Part shown: in pieces, positions 1-8,617 of the stretch
Numbering within the stretch: the first letter of the stretch is position 1
How the letters are laid out: every line of letters starts with the position of its first letter
Program-made: the position numbers and the translations under genes
Notes under the pieces: generated by a model
The model's input: the letters and a program-made list of their open reading frames with translations, nothing else
What the model was told of the DNA's origin: nothing
Databases searched by the model: none
NCBI GenBank assembly: GCA_017527065.1
Contig: JAFXQO010000068.1
Location: 1-58,097, forward strand
DNA length: 58,097 nt
Origin: Clostridia bacterium
GTDB lineage: Bacteria > Bacillota > Clostridia > Christensenellales > Aristaeellaceae
Direction of reading: 5' to 3'

Positions 1-140
1 CGCTAAACTTGAGATTGTCACAGGGCTCTTCTCCTGACCTTGATTTCTCGACAATCTCAAGTATATCAGGAAATCCCTGTGATGCTTTTTGTCTCAAGCG
101 CTTTCGCTCATTCTCTACCCACAGGTTGTAGTGAAGAGCC
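1..140 (-). mobile_element. Probable end of an ISL3-like insertion sequence (partial, runs off left edge)
   Basis: Read on the minus strand from position 140, the sequence begins GGCTCTTCACTACAA, which resembles the terminal inverted repeats of ISL3-family elements (GGCTCTT...). The element would extend leftwards out of the window. Inside are two interleaved inverted repeats: 8-19 with 50-61 (12 bp, perfect) and 18-25 with 75-82 (8 bp, perfect). No transposase reading frame can be confirmed here; a short minus-strand frame is open from about 160 to 1 but has no convincing start. The family call rests only on resemblance of the end. Confidence 0.35.
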
Positions 141-177
141 AAAAAACCGCTGATAATTTGTCTTTGTCAACGGTCTG

Positions 178-215
178 AACGATCCCCGTCGGGTCCGGCG
201 GGAATCGTTATTTTT
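178..215 (+). terminator. Hairpin with U-tract next to the pgi 3' end
   Basis: An 11-bp inverted repeat with one mismatch (178-188 with 199-209) is followed on the plus strand by ATTTTTGTTTT, so the intrinsic-terminator shape faces rightward. On the minus strand the hairpin starts about 15 nt after the pgi stop but has no U-run, so it may still stabilise the pgi mRNA end. It would shield pgi from transcription leaving the IS-like end. Confidence 0.5.
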
Positions 216-223
216 GTTTTCTA

Positions 224-1807
224 TCAAATGCCGAACAGCTCGCTGTACGCCTTCAGCGCGCCGTCGGTCTCGTGTGCCAGCACGCGCTTGGCCAGCACCT
301 TGCCCAGCTGCACGCCCTCCTGGTCGAAGCTGTTGATATTCCAGCAGAAGCCCTGGAACATGACTTTGTTCTCGAAGTGCGCCAGCAGCGCGCCGAGGGA
401 CTCGGGCGTCAGCTGATCGCCGATGATGATGCTGGAGGGACGGCCGCCCGCGAACGCCTTGTTGGGGTTGTCGTCCTTCTTGCCGCAGGCGAAGGCCATG
501 ATCTGCGCGACCACGTTGGCGCACAGCTTTTCCTGGCTGGTGCTGCCCTGGATGTCCACGTCCATGCCGGCCTGGTTCTGACGGAAGCCGACGAACTGCA
601 GCGGCACGATGTCGGTGCCCTGGTGAAGCAGCTGGTAGAAGGAATGCTGGCCGTTGGTGCCGGGTTCGCCGAATATGACGGGGCCGGTGGGATAGGCCAC
701 CGCTTCGCCGAAACGGTTGACCGACTTGCCGTTGGATTCCATGTCGAGCTGCTGCAAATGCGCCGGGAAACGGCTCAGCGCCTGCGAATAAGGCAGCACC
801 GCTGTGGTAGGATAGCCCAGCACGTTGCGCTCATACACGCCGATCAGCGCGTCGAGCAGGGCCGCGTTCTTTGTCACATCCGGGTTGGTCGCGAGTTTGT
901 CCGTCTCGGCCGCGCCGCTCAGGAAACGGGCGAAAACCTCGGGGCCGAAGGCCAGCGACAACACCACACCGCCCACGCAGGAGCTGGATGAATAGCGGCC
1001 GCCGATAAAATCGTCCATGAAGAAGGCGGCGAGGTAATCGCTGCTCCGCGCCAGCGGCGAGGTCTCGCTGGTCACGGCAACCATGTGTCGGGCGGGTTCC
1101 AGCCCGGCCTTGCGCAGCGCGTCCTTCACGAAGGATTCGTTGGTCAGCGTCTCGAGGGTGGTGCCGGACTTGGAAACCAGCACGAACAGCGAACGGGACA
1201 CGTCGATGCTCTTGAGCACGCTGGCGGCGTCGTCCGGGTCCACATTGCTGATGAACCGCGCTTCCATTTTGAAAGTACCGTTCTGGCGCGCCCAGTTCTC
1301 CAGCGCCAGGTACATGGCGCGTGGGCCGAGGTCGCTGCCGCCGATGCCGATCTGCACCACTGTGGTGAACTTCTCGCCCGCCGCGTTGGCGATTTCGCCA
1401 GAATGCACGCGCTTTGCAAACTGCGCGGCCTTTTCCTGCTCCTTCACGTAAAACGCGCGCTTGTCGACGCCATCTACGACGACCGCCTTGCCCAGCTGCC
1501 CGCGGGTGAGCTGATGCAGCACGAGCCGCTTCTCGCCTGTGTTGATGATTTCGCCGTTGAACAGCGCTTCGTATTTTTCGATGAGCTGGGCCTCCGCGGC
1601 CAGCGCCTTGAGCGCCGCGAGGACTTCGCCATCCACGGGCCGCGCGGCATAATTGAACGTCAGACCGCCGGCCATCGGCACGCTGTATTCGCGGACGCGT
1701 TTCGCGCCCATCTCCCCCGCCATGGCATCGGTCAGATCGACATGCCCCTTAAGCGCGCTGAGCGTTTTATAAGCCTGCAGCGTATCGAGATTCTTCCAAG
1801 AAATCAT
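224..1807 (-). CDS. pgi: Glucose-6-phosphate isomerase
   Basis: A cytoplasmic enzyme that interconverts glucose-6-phosphate and fructose-6-phosphate at the entry to glycolysis. The 527-residue protein is close to the usual bacterial length. It carries the sugar-isomerase phosphate-binding motifs GIGGSDLGPRA and SKSGTTLETL, the signature PVIFGEPGTNGQHSFYQLLH, and the C-terminal signature NINSFDQEGVQLGK. The start is supported by GGAAGGAT about 9 nt upstream. It has its own promoter in the 108-bp gap after the DUF2804 gene, so it is probably transcribed alone. One small departure is GGRYSSSS in place of the more usual GGRYSVWS. The identification is secure. Confidence 0.97.
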   Translation of the reverse strand: MISWKNLDTLQAYKTLSALKGHVDLTDAMAGEMGAKRVREYSVPMAGGLTFNYAARPVDGEVLAALKALAAEAQLIEKYEALFNGEIINTGEKRLVLHQLTRGQLGKAVVVDGVDKRAFYVKEQEKAAQFAKRVHSGEIANAAGEKFTTVVQIGIGGSDLGPRAMYLALENWARQNGTFKMEARFISNVDPDDAASVLKSIDVSRSLFVLVSKSGTTLETLTNESFVKDALRKAGLEPARHMVAVTSETSPLARSSDYLAAFFMDDFIGGRYSSSSCVGGVVLSLAFGPEVFARFLSGAAETDKLATNPDVTKNAALLDALIGVYERNVLGYPTTAVLPYSQALSRFPAHLQQLDMESNGKSVNRFGEAVAYPTGPVIFGEPGTNGQHSFYQLLHQGTDIVPLQFVGFRQNQAGMDVDIQGSTSQEKLCANVVAQIMAFACGKKDDNPNKAFAGGRPSSIIIGDQLTPESLGALLAHFENKVMFQGFCWNINSFDQEGVQLGKVLAKRVLAHETDGALKAYSELFGI

Positions 1808-1863
1808 CCGTTATCATCCTTCCCGTTTTTTCGGATGCCGCGCCGGCGGCACTCTTTTGTCTA

Positions 1864-1892
1864 AGTATATCGCAAAAAAGCGTTTATGTCCA
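1864..1892 (-). promoter_or_regulatory. Sigma-A promoter of pgi
   Basis: On the minus strand TGGACA (1892-1887) and TATACT (1869-1864) are separated by exactly 17 nt, about 55 nt upstream of the pgi start codon. Confidence 0.75.
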
Positions 1893-1915
1893 GCGTTATT
1901 CGCGGCCTTCTCTCC

Positions 1916-2938
1916 TCAATAGCGATTGTGGACCTTCTCCGCGAAACACAGCGTATTATTCAGTTCAATCGGAGTGTCGTCATCCAGAATCGCCTTGCCG
2001 CTCATCCGGCCGAAGACCTGGTGCTGGTCCGACACCAGCAGCCCGAAATCGATTTTAGCCACACGGTCCAGCACGGGCGTGAACTCCATCTCAAAGCGGC
2101 CGTCCGAAGAGGAAAACCTCCACGGATCCATATAGCCGCTTTCGGGAATGTGGAAGGTCACATCGTCCAGCTTATGGACAACGCCGTTGTAGAACAGCGC
2201 GTTTTCCGTCGCGGCATTGGTATTGCCGAAACCGTAACCTATGTTGAAGCCGAAGGCGGCGCCGCCGATGTCCGCATTGCCCGAACCCCAATACCAGGTA
2301 TTGTCATAGGTCCACACGCCCCGACCCCAGTCCAGCGTGCCGAAATCCGCGGCCGGGTCGAATTCATAGCGCACGCCGTCATATTCCATCCATCCGGACG
2401 CCCGCATACAGTTGATCTTTTGATTGTAATAGAAGTGTCCGTCTTTATCCCATGGCGTGGCGATGACCATGCTCTCCATAGCCGGCTGCCGGAGCGTGAT
2501 GTCACAGTCAAAAGGTTTGTCCTTCCAGAACCGCTCGAAGTGGCAGGTGATGCGGCGCGTACCGTTCTTCGGGCAAAACCGCATCCGCAGGCGTTTGTCT
2601 TCGTAAGCCGTGTCTCCTGTGAAAGAGTCGGCCGGCAGCTTCATCCGGCCCATTGGGAAGAGGTTCAAAACAGTTTCCGTATGCTCCCAGGGCTTGTCGC
2701 CGAGGAAGAGCAGCGACACCGACTGCAAACCGATGTAACCGTCGTCTGATATCGTGAACGCCCCGGCGAAGTCCCGCCCCATGACCAGATAGTAATCCCA
2801 TTCCTTGATTCGCCAGGCAGGCGCTTTGATCCGGCTCCGGTCATATTTCTGGACAAGGCTGCGCGACCAGCCCGGCTCCGCCAGATTGCCGCGTTCGTCC
2901 AGCAAACCCCGTGGCCCGATGACTTCATGATTCCTCAT
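1916..2938 (-). CDS. DUF2804 family protein
   Basis: A 340-residue protein of the DUF2804 family, whose function is unknown. Recognition rests on the overall pattern of Trp- and Gly-rich beta segments, such as WYWGSGNADIGGAAFGFNIG and the N-terminal GPRGLLDERGNLAEPGWSR. No signal peptide or membrane segment is seen. The ATG at 2938 is preferred to one 21 nt upstream because GGAGG lies 9 nt before it. It follows the Gfo/Idh/MocA gene by 23 nt and is presumably co-transcribed with it. That neighbour and the divergent glycosidases hint at a carbohydrate role, but this is inference from position only. Confidence 0.85.
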   Translation of the reverse strand: MRNHEVIGPRGLLDERGNLAEPGWSRSLVQKYDRSRIKAPAWRIKEWDYYLVMGRDFAGAFTISDDGYIGLQSVSLLFLGDKPWEHTETVLNLFPMGRMKLPADSFTGDTAYEDKRLRMRFCPKNGTRRITCHFERFWKDKPFDCDITLRQPAMESMVIATPWDKDGHFYYNQKINCMRASGWMEYDGVRYEFDPAADFGTLDWGRGVWTYDNTWYWGSGNADIGGAAFGFNIGYGFGNTNAATENALFYNGVVHKLDDVTFHIPESGYMDPWRFSSSDGRFEMEFTPVLDRVAKIDFGLLVSDQHQVFGRMSGKAILDDDTPIELNNTLCFAEKVHNRY

Positions 2939-2961
2939 TAATCGCATCCTCCGTTTCATCG

Positions 2962-4092
2962 CTATAGACGTATCGCCTTTTCATCCCAGGGCATGTTCGG
3001 GCGGAATCTGGGCATCTCCATGGCGCGCCCCTTGTTTTCAACAGAAAGCTCGGACAAAAGGCCCACCGCCGTCCACTCGGCGGCCTGATAAACGTCGATG
3101 TCCGGCTTTTCTCCGGTGCGCAGAGAATGAAGGAAATCCTCCACAAGGAAGAAATCGCTGCCAAAGTGGCCCGCTTGCTTCTGCTCCGGGGTGGCGTTCC
3201 GATAGCGCTCCGGCAGCAGATCGCTGAATTCCTCAATGTCGTGCCAGCGGGCGTGGGCCGAATCCGGATCCATGGTGTCCAGCCAGACCAGATCTTTCCC
3301 GTTATACAGATCCTGCGCTGTCTGATAGACGCCCTTCGTGCCCTGCAGCTGGTAGCTGGTGTTGTTGTGGGGGCGGTTTGACATGCAGTCCACCCGAAGC
3401 CGGATGAGCTTCCCGCTCTCCAGCTGACACATGGTCACCGTGGTGTCGTCCTGTCTTAAGCCGGTTTCCGGATAATGCCGTCCGCTGCTGAAGGTTGAAA
3501 TCGAGGCGATATGATCTCCCTCAAACCACTGCATCACCGGACCGATGGAATGGGTGGGATAAAAGCTGCCCCGCTTGCCGAACTGCCAGTATTTTCTCCA
3601 GGAGGTCTTGCCGTTCGGATAGGTGGTCAGGCTGCGGACATTGTGAAGATACTCGCCCTCGCCGTAATACACGGTGCCGAACATGCCCCGCCTCACCATT
3701 TCCCGTACCAGCCGGCAATGGGGCAAGTAGCAGCAGTTTTCAGCGAACATATAGATTTTCCCGCTCTGCTCCACCGCCTCGCACAGCCAGAACAGTTCGT
3801 CCATCGTCACGCCCGCCGTGACCTCGCAGAGCACATGTTTCCCCGCCTCCAATGCCGCGATGCTCTGCGGCACGTGGCATTGCATAGGCGTCGCCACGAT
3901 CACCGCGTCGATGTCGCTTTCCAGCATGTCCTCGAACACCCGATATGTGCGCCCGATGCCGTGTTTTTTGCTCTGCTCCGAGAGGAGCGCTTCGTCAAGG
4001 TCGCACAGCGCGGCAATTTCCACATCCTCCGCCGCACGCAGGCCCATTACTGTGGACAACCCGCGCGCTCCCGCAATTCCGATCTTTATCAT
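2962..4092 (-). CDS. Gfo/Idh/MocA family NAD(P)-dependent oxidoreductase
   Basis: Predicted cytoplasmic dehydrogenase acting on a sugar, inositol or related cyclic alcohol; the substrate cannot be read from sequence. The N-terminal Rossmann fold starts IKIGIAGARG, and the ALEAGKHVLCEVTAG segment corresponds to the family's GKHVLCEKP motif, with Lys-Pro replaced by Val-Thr. Lysine at that position is normally catalytic, so chemistry may differ. The C-terminal half fits the usual alpha/beta domain, and 376 residues is normal. The ATG at 4092 is chosen because AGGAGA lies about 8 nt upstream. It is the first gene of a two-gene unit with the DUF2804 gene, divergent from the glycosidase operon. 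Confidence 0.9.
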   Translation of the reverse strand: MIKIGIAGARGLSTVMGLRAAEDVEIAALCDLDEALLSEQSKKHGIGRTYRVFEDMLESDIDAVIVATPMQCHVPQSIAALEAGKHVLCEVTAGVTMDELFWLCEAVEQSGKIYMFAENCCYLPHCRLVREMVRRGMFGTVYYGEGEYLHNVRSLTTYPNGKTSWRKYWQFGKRGSFYPTHSIGPVMQWFEGDHIASISTFSSGRHYPETGLRQDDTTVTMCQLESGKLIRLRVDCMSNRPHNNTSYQLQGTKGVYQTAQDLYNGKDLVWLDTMDPDSAHARWHDIEEFSDLLPERYRNATPEQKQAGHFGSDFFLVEDFLHSLRTGEKPDIDVYQAAEWTAVGLLSELSVENKGRAMEMPRFRPNMPWDEKAIRL

Positions 4093-4145
4093 GTTTCTCT
4101 CTCCTGATTCCTGCAGCCGCATTCAGTTCGCGTCTTTCCGCTTAT

Positions 4146-4175
4146 ATTATAATCCGGCTTCTGGCCGGCTGGCAA
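4146..4175 (-). promoter_or_regulatory. Sigma-A promoter of the oxidoreductase-DUF2804 unit
   Basis: On the minus strand TTGCCA (4175-4170) and a consensus TATAAT (4151-4146) have an 18-nt spacer. A short GCCGG/CCGGC inverted repeat sits between them and could be an operator. Confidence 0.65.
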
Positions 4176-4234
4176 GCGAGAATTTACGGGGACTGCCATC
4201 ATCCGCGACAGCCGTGTTTTGGACTGAGTACGGC

Positions 4235-4263
4235 TTGACATACAACCTCAAAACCGATATACT
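4235..4263 (+). promoter_or_regulatory. Sigma-A promoter of the glycosidase operon
   Basis: Consensus TTGACA (4235-4240), 17-nt spacer, TATACT (4258-4263), about 50 nt upstream of the first start codon. It is back to back with the minus-strand promoter about 60 nt away. Confidence 0.8.
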
Positions 4264-4313
4264 GAGACGGTAGAAACGATAAGGGACGCCGTTCTTTTAC
4301 AGGAGTCTTTTCC

Positions 4314-4640
4314 ATGCAGAATTATGAATCGTTCCAGGCGTTTGTCGAAGCTCTCCCATCCTTGGCGGCGGAGGCCAGGGACCGCCTCAAGGCGTGTCCC
4401 GGCGCCTTTCGGCTGGAGACCCTCGAGGGAAACGTTTATGAGATCGAAATCCTTCCCGACGGACAGACGGTTCTCGGCTGTTTAACCCGTAAGCCGGACT
4501 GCACCGTTACCGCCTCTGAACGCGATCTCCTTTCCATCATTCAGGGTAAGCTGAACCCCGCCAAAGCCCTGCTGCTGCGAAAGATCAGGGTGCGGGGCCA
4601 GATTACCCGACTCACGGCCTTGATCGCCTTGCTGAACTGA
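4314..4640 (+). CDS. SCP2 sterol-carrier-like domain protein
   Basis: A 108-residue protein resembling a stand-alone SCP-2 domain, a small hydrophobic-ligand-binding fold. The recognisable part is the second half, PDCTVTASERDLLSIIQGKL followed by NPAKALLLRKIRVRG, which matches the usual pattern 'D..i..s..d....i.G.lnp..A...gki.v.G'. No signal peptide or membrane segment is present. AGGAG lies 8 nt before the ATG. It is the first gene of an operon with two glycoside hydrolases, an unusual partnership that does not explain its function. The ligand is unknown. Confidence 0.75.
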   Translation: MQNYESFQAFVEALPSLAAEARDRLKACPGAFRLETLEGNVYEIEILPDGQTVLGCLTRKPDCTVTASERDLLSIIQGKLNPAKALLLRKIRVRGQITRLTALIALLN

Positions 4641-4707
4641 AAGCCATCGGCTGATCCAATCATGTTTTTAGGAATAAAAACACTGCCGAAACGAAAAGAG
4701 GAAGACA

Positions 4708-6585
4708 ATGGAAGAGTTCTCATATGACCGGCCTGAAGCCGATGTCGCTGTGGCCCTGGATCATGCGTCGACACGGGTCATCTCTCCGCTCCTGTTCGGC
4801 GACAACCTCGAACATACCCGCGCCTGCGTCAACGGCGGTTTGTCCGCCGAGGTCCTGAAAAACAGGAAATTTGTCGGGCACACCAGCCGGTACGGCTGCG
4901 CGAACGGATGGTATCCCATCGGAGAGAAAGCATTCTTCTCATTCGGGACTGATGACGGCGGGCTCACCGGCAGCCGGGTCTATACCCGTCACGGCGAAGG
5001 ATACCGGATGCGCCGCCGCCTGGAACGGAACGCGCAGTTCATTACCAATTACGCGGCGGGGAGAAGCGGAATCGGCCAGGAAGATCTGTATGTCAGGGGC
5101 GGGATTCCTTACGAGTGCTCCTTGGCTGTGAAGGCGCTGGCTGAAACGAAGGTCGCCGTCTCCCTGCTCGCGGGCGACGGGACGATTCACGACAGCGGGA
5201 CAATGACGGCGCGCGCCGGAGACTACAAAGAAATCGCGCTTCTTTTGACGCCCGCGCGGGAAGACCCGGAGGCGCGGCTGGAGATCACCTTCGACACGGA
5301 AGGAACCCTGATGATCGGCGCGGCTTCCCTCATGCCGTCGGATCACTTTCACGGAATGCGCCGGGATGTGATCGAAAAAATGAAGGAAATCGGGATCCGG
5401 CTGCTGCGCTGGCCGGGCGGCAATTTCTCCGGAGAATACCACTGGAAAGACGGCCTTCTCCCCCGCAACATACGCGCGCCGCTGGAGTCTTATCTGGGGC
5501 TCGAGACGCAGCCCCACACGCTTGGGTATGACTTTCATGAAATCAACACCGACGACTTTGTTGCGCTTTGCCGGGAAATCGGCGCGGAACCGTTTATCAC
5601 CATCAATCCCGCGTGGAACACGCCCGAGGAAAGCGCGCAGTGGGTTGAATACTGCAACGGCGACAGCGCGACGCCTTACGGAAAAATACGCGCCGATCGC
5701 GGATATCCCAAACCTTATGGCGTAAAGCTCTGGTCTCTGGGGAATGAAGCGGGCTATGGGCATATGGAAGGCGCGAATACCCCGGAGGGCTACGCGAAAA
5801 ACGCGCGTGCGCATGCGGAAAAGATGCTCGCCGCTTCTCCCGGAATCACGCTTTGCTCCTCCGGTCCCTATCCCAATCAGGACTGGGTGGAAAACTGCGC
5901 AAAGAAGCTCACTGACGTCTCAGGCGTCGTTTCACTGCACCACTATACCACGTTCCCCGCTTATATCGACCCGGCCGAGCGCGAACACGAGTATAACGCC
6001 TTCATCAGGGAAGCGGATACCGGGAATCTTACCTGCATGCAGGAGCTCTCGGCGCAGCTCAAAGGGACGGATATCAAAATCTCTTACGATGAATGGAACG
6101 CCTGGCACGCGTGGTACAGGATCGGGAGCGTCAGCGAAGGCATTTTTGCCGCGGCTTTTCAGAACATGCTTTTCCGCAACGCGGACAAATACGGGGTGAC
6201 AATGGCCTGCCATTTCGAGTCGGTCAATGAAGGCGCGATCATGGTTCATCCAGATCGGGCTGAGCTGGCCCCCGCGGGCGTCGCGTTCTCGCTCATGAAA
6301 GAGCACGCCGGCGGAACTGTCCGCGCGCTCGAGCAGGATGTTACGGCGACCCATAAAGATTCCGTCATCACCTGCACGCTGCTGAACCGCGCCTATGCGA
6401 AAGAAAAGCGGTTTACGCTGCGCGGCTGCGGCGAGATCCTCTCGGCGGTTCTGTATCGTTCGGAGGACGTCGTGCCTACATCTGTCTTTGAGAAGGCGGC
6501 CTTGCCCGTGACGGTTGTCGACGGCACGGCTGAAATCGTCCTGCCGCCGCACAGCATCGCCCAGATCAGGATGGCGTATATTTGA
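4708..6585 (+). CDS. Alpha-L-arabinofuranosidase, GH51
   Basis: Predicted to release terminal alpha-L-arabinofuranose from arabinan, arabinoxylan or their oligosaccharides. The GH51 barrel is marked by RWPGGNFSGEYHWKDG (about residue 235), the acid/base glutamate in LWSLGNEAG (E347) and the nucleophile in SYDEWNAWH (E462). An additional beta-rich region at about residues 110-220 resembles a carbohydrate-binding module inserted before the catalytic core, which explains the length of 625 residues against about 500 for many GH51 enzymes. The C-terminal 110 residues form the usual beta-sandwich. There is no signal peptide, so it works on imported oligosaccharides. GAGGAAG precedes the ATG. Confidence 0.92.
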   Translation: MEEFSYDRPEADVAVALDHASTRVISPLLFGDNLEHTRACVNGGLSAEVLKNRKFVGHTSRYGCANGWYPIGEKAFFSFGTDDGGLTGSRVYTRHGEGYRMRRRLERNAQFITNYAAGRSGIGQEDLYVRGGIPYECSLAVKALAETKVAVSLLAGDGTIHDSGTMTARAGDYKEIALLLTPAREDPEARLEITFDTEGTLMIGAASLMPSDHFHGMRRDVIEKMKEIGIRLLRWPGGNFSGEYHWKDGLLPRNIRAPLESYLGLETQPHTLGYDFHEINTDDFVALCREIGAEPFITINPAWNTPEESAQWVEYCNGDSATPYGKIRADRGYPKPYGVKLWSLGNEAGYGHMEGANTPEGYAKNARAHAEKMLAASPGITLCSSGPYPNQDWVENCAKKLTDVSGVVSLHHYTTFPAYIDPAEREHEYNAFIREADTGNLTCMQELSAQLKGTDIKISYDEWNAWHAWYRIGSVSEGIFAAAFQNMLFRNADKYGVTMACHFESVNEGAIMVHPDRAELAPAGVAFSLMKEHAGGTVRALEQDVTATHKDSVITCTLLNRAYAKEKRFTLRGCGEILSAVLYRSEDVVPTSVFEKAALPVTVVDGTAEIVLPPHSIAQIRMAYI

Positions 6586-6603
6586 GTATGCGAGGGAAAA
6601 AAC

Positions 6604-8502
6604 ATGCCGGTAAGCGCGATTGTAATAAAGGGCGGACTGCCCGTTCTGACGGTGAACGGCGAGCCCGTCCCGCCATGCGGGTATATGAGCTATCAGGTGG
6701 AAAAGGCGGATTACGCCGGCTTCGCCGCGGCGGGCTATAAGCTTGCGTTCGCGCCCGTTTACGCGGGCGATCGGGGCATCAATCCCATGAGCGGCATACG
6801 CCCGTTCTATCCCGGTTTCTGGAAAGGCGAAGACAGTTTCGACTTCTCCGCGGCGGAGGAGGTTCTCCGCCAGGCTGTCGGCGGCGCGAAGCCCGGCGAA
6901 ATATGGCTTATTCCCCGCCTCATGCTGGAGCCGCCCTCATTCTGGGAAGAAGCGCATCCCGGCGAGCTGTGCCGGGACGCGACGGGAGCCAGCGTGCATC
7001 AAAGTTATTCCTCGCGCGTCTGGCTGGAAGACACCACGAAAGCCATGGGCCGCTTTCAGCAATGGCTGGAGGAGAGCGGGCTGGACGAGTACGTGGCGGG
7101 ATGGCAGATCGCCTGTGGGTGGACGGAAGAATTCATGCGGCCCATGACCCATCCCCTGCAGCTGACCGACTACTCCCAAACCTCCCTGCGCGCCTGGCGC
7201 AGCTTCCTTGAGGCAAAGTATAAACATATCAGCGCGCTGAACGCTGCCTGGGACAGCGCATATGGCGGCTTTGAGAAAATCGGCGTCCCCACGCCCGCTG
7301 TGAGAACCTACGCGCAGGACACAGGGCGCTTCCCCGCGCCGGCGGCGGACTACAACCGCTTCCGCAGCGTCGAGACCGCCCGGGCGCTGGTCTGGCTCGC
7401 CCACGAAGCGAAGCGCGTCACCGGCGGACAGCGCGTGATCGGCGCGTTTTACGGCTACGCCGGCACGCGCTTCGGGCACGACGCCATAGACATCGTTCTG
7501 GAAAGCGGCGACGTGGATTTCCTTGCCAGCCCCTTCGCCTACGATACGCTGAGAGCGCCCGGCACGGACTGGGCGCTGCAAGGGCCGCTGGGCTCCTGCC
7601 GGCTTCACGGCAAGGCATGGTTCATAGAATGCGACGTGCGCACGCACCTGAGCCGGCCCATCAGCGAGGCCATGCCCCGCGCGAATCCCGCCGGGAACAC
7701 GCAGTACGACGCGCCCGTGTGGTTTGGCCCGCAGGACGAGGCCATGGCCGCGCATCAGATGCGCCGGGCCATCGCCAGGACGGTTTCCTGCGGCGCGGCC
7801 ATGTGGTGGTTCGATATGTGGGGCGGGTGGTTCAAAACCCCGGCGTATATGGACTGCGTCCGTAAGGCCCTGCGGTTGTATCGCGAGCAGGCCGGCGAAA
7901 AGCCTGTGTCTCAGGTGGCCGTGGTATACGACACATACGCGGGCGGACAGTTCGCCGATTCCTGCGGCATCGGCCCGCTTCTCCAGCGCATGGCCGCAAC
8001 GGGCGCGGCCTTCGAGCAGTTCGCCCTCACGGATTTCGCCCGGCTGAATCCCGCCGTTTACCGGGCCGTCGTGTTCGTGAACGTCCGCGGGGATATCCCC
8101 GGCCTCGCCGCATGGCGAAGCGCCGGCCGCTCCATCGCCTTTGTGGCGGGCGGCCCCGCGCGCGAAGACGAAGGAGTCTACGCCGTCCTGCTGGCGGAGG
8201 GCGTCGTGCGCGTTCACAAAGAATGGCAGGAGTACCGGTTTGACCGCGTTCCCGGACCCGCCGCGCTGCGGGAAGCCCTTTTGACTGCCGGCGCGCATAT
8301 CTATGCCTACACGGACGACTTTGTGTACGCCTACGGCTCGATGGTGGCCCTGCACGCCGCTTCTGATGGAGAAAAGCGGCTGTATCTGCCGCATAAGGGC
8401 GCGCTGGAGGACGTGTTCACGGGCGAACGCCCCGAGCCTTGCGATCACTTCACCGATTTTTACATGAAGAAAGGTGAAACGCGGGTATTCAGGATCGTAT
8501 GA
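6604..8502 (+). CDS. GH42-like glycoside hydrolase (beta-galactosidase-like)
   Basis: A 632-residue, apparently cytoplasmic enzyme of the GH42/clan-A type. The N-terminal half resembles the GH42 barrel: the acid/base region reads WQIACGWTEEF (E175 or E176, where GH42 enzymes have WQ..NE) and a likely nucleophile lies in WFIECDVRTH (E342). The C-terminal part (about 440-632) resembles the trimerisation/glutamine-amidotransferase-like domain seen after GH42 barrels. The acid/base motif departs from the family pattern, so the substrate is uncertain; an arabinoside or galactoside would suit the GH51 gene 18 nt upstream. The ribosome binding site (GAGGG) is modest, so translation may be partly coupled. 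Confidence 0.72.
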   Translation: MPVSAIVIKGGLPVLTVNGEPVPPCGYMSYQVEKADYAGFAAAGYKLAFAPVYAGDRGINPMSGIRPFYPGFWKGEDSFDFSAAEEVLRQAVGGAKPGEIWLIPRLMLEPPSFWEEAHPGELCRDATGASVHQSYSSRVWLEDTTKAMGRFQQWLEESGLDEYVAGWQIACGWTEEFMRPMTHPLQLTDYSQTSLRAWRSFLEAKYKHISALNAAWDSAYGGFEKIGVPTPAVRTYAQDTGRFPAPAADYNRFRSVETARALVWLAHEAKRVTGGQRVIGAFYGYAGTRFGHDAIDIVLESGDVDFLASPFAYDTLRAPGTDWALQGPLGSCRLHGKAWFIECDVRTHLSRPISEAMPRANPAGNTQYDAPVWFGPQDEAMAAHQMRRAIARTVSCGAAMWWFDMWGGWFKTPAYMDCVRKALRLYREQAGEKPVSQVAVVYDTYAGGQFADSCGIGPLLQRMAATGAAFEQFALTDFARLNPAVYRAVVFVNVRGDIPGLAAWRSAGRSIAFVAGGPAREDEGVYAVLLAEGVVRVHKEWQEYRFDRVPGPAALREALLTAGAHIYAYTDDFVYAYGSMVALHAASDGEKRLYLPHKGALEDVFTGERPEPCDHFTDFYMKKGETRVFRIV

Positions 8503-8582
8503 GCGCTGTGTCTGACGCCGGTAAACCGTCAATACAATACAATTGTTATACAAAATTGGTAGAAAATTTTAAAAACGGATGA

Positions 8583-8588
8583 TATAGT
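8583..8588 (+). promoter_or_regulatory. Possible -10 element upstream of the ydcF-like gene
   Basis: The gap 8503-8617 contains an AT-rich stretch (about 8530-8590) unlike the flanking GC-rich DNA, ending with TATAGT. It also holds the short palindrome ACAATTGT near 8540. No good -35 at a proper distance was found, so this is only a candidate. Confidence 0.3.
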
Positions 8589-8617
8589 TAAGTCAAGAGC
8601 GAACGAGGTGAGTGTTG

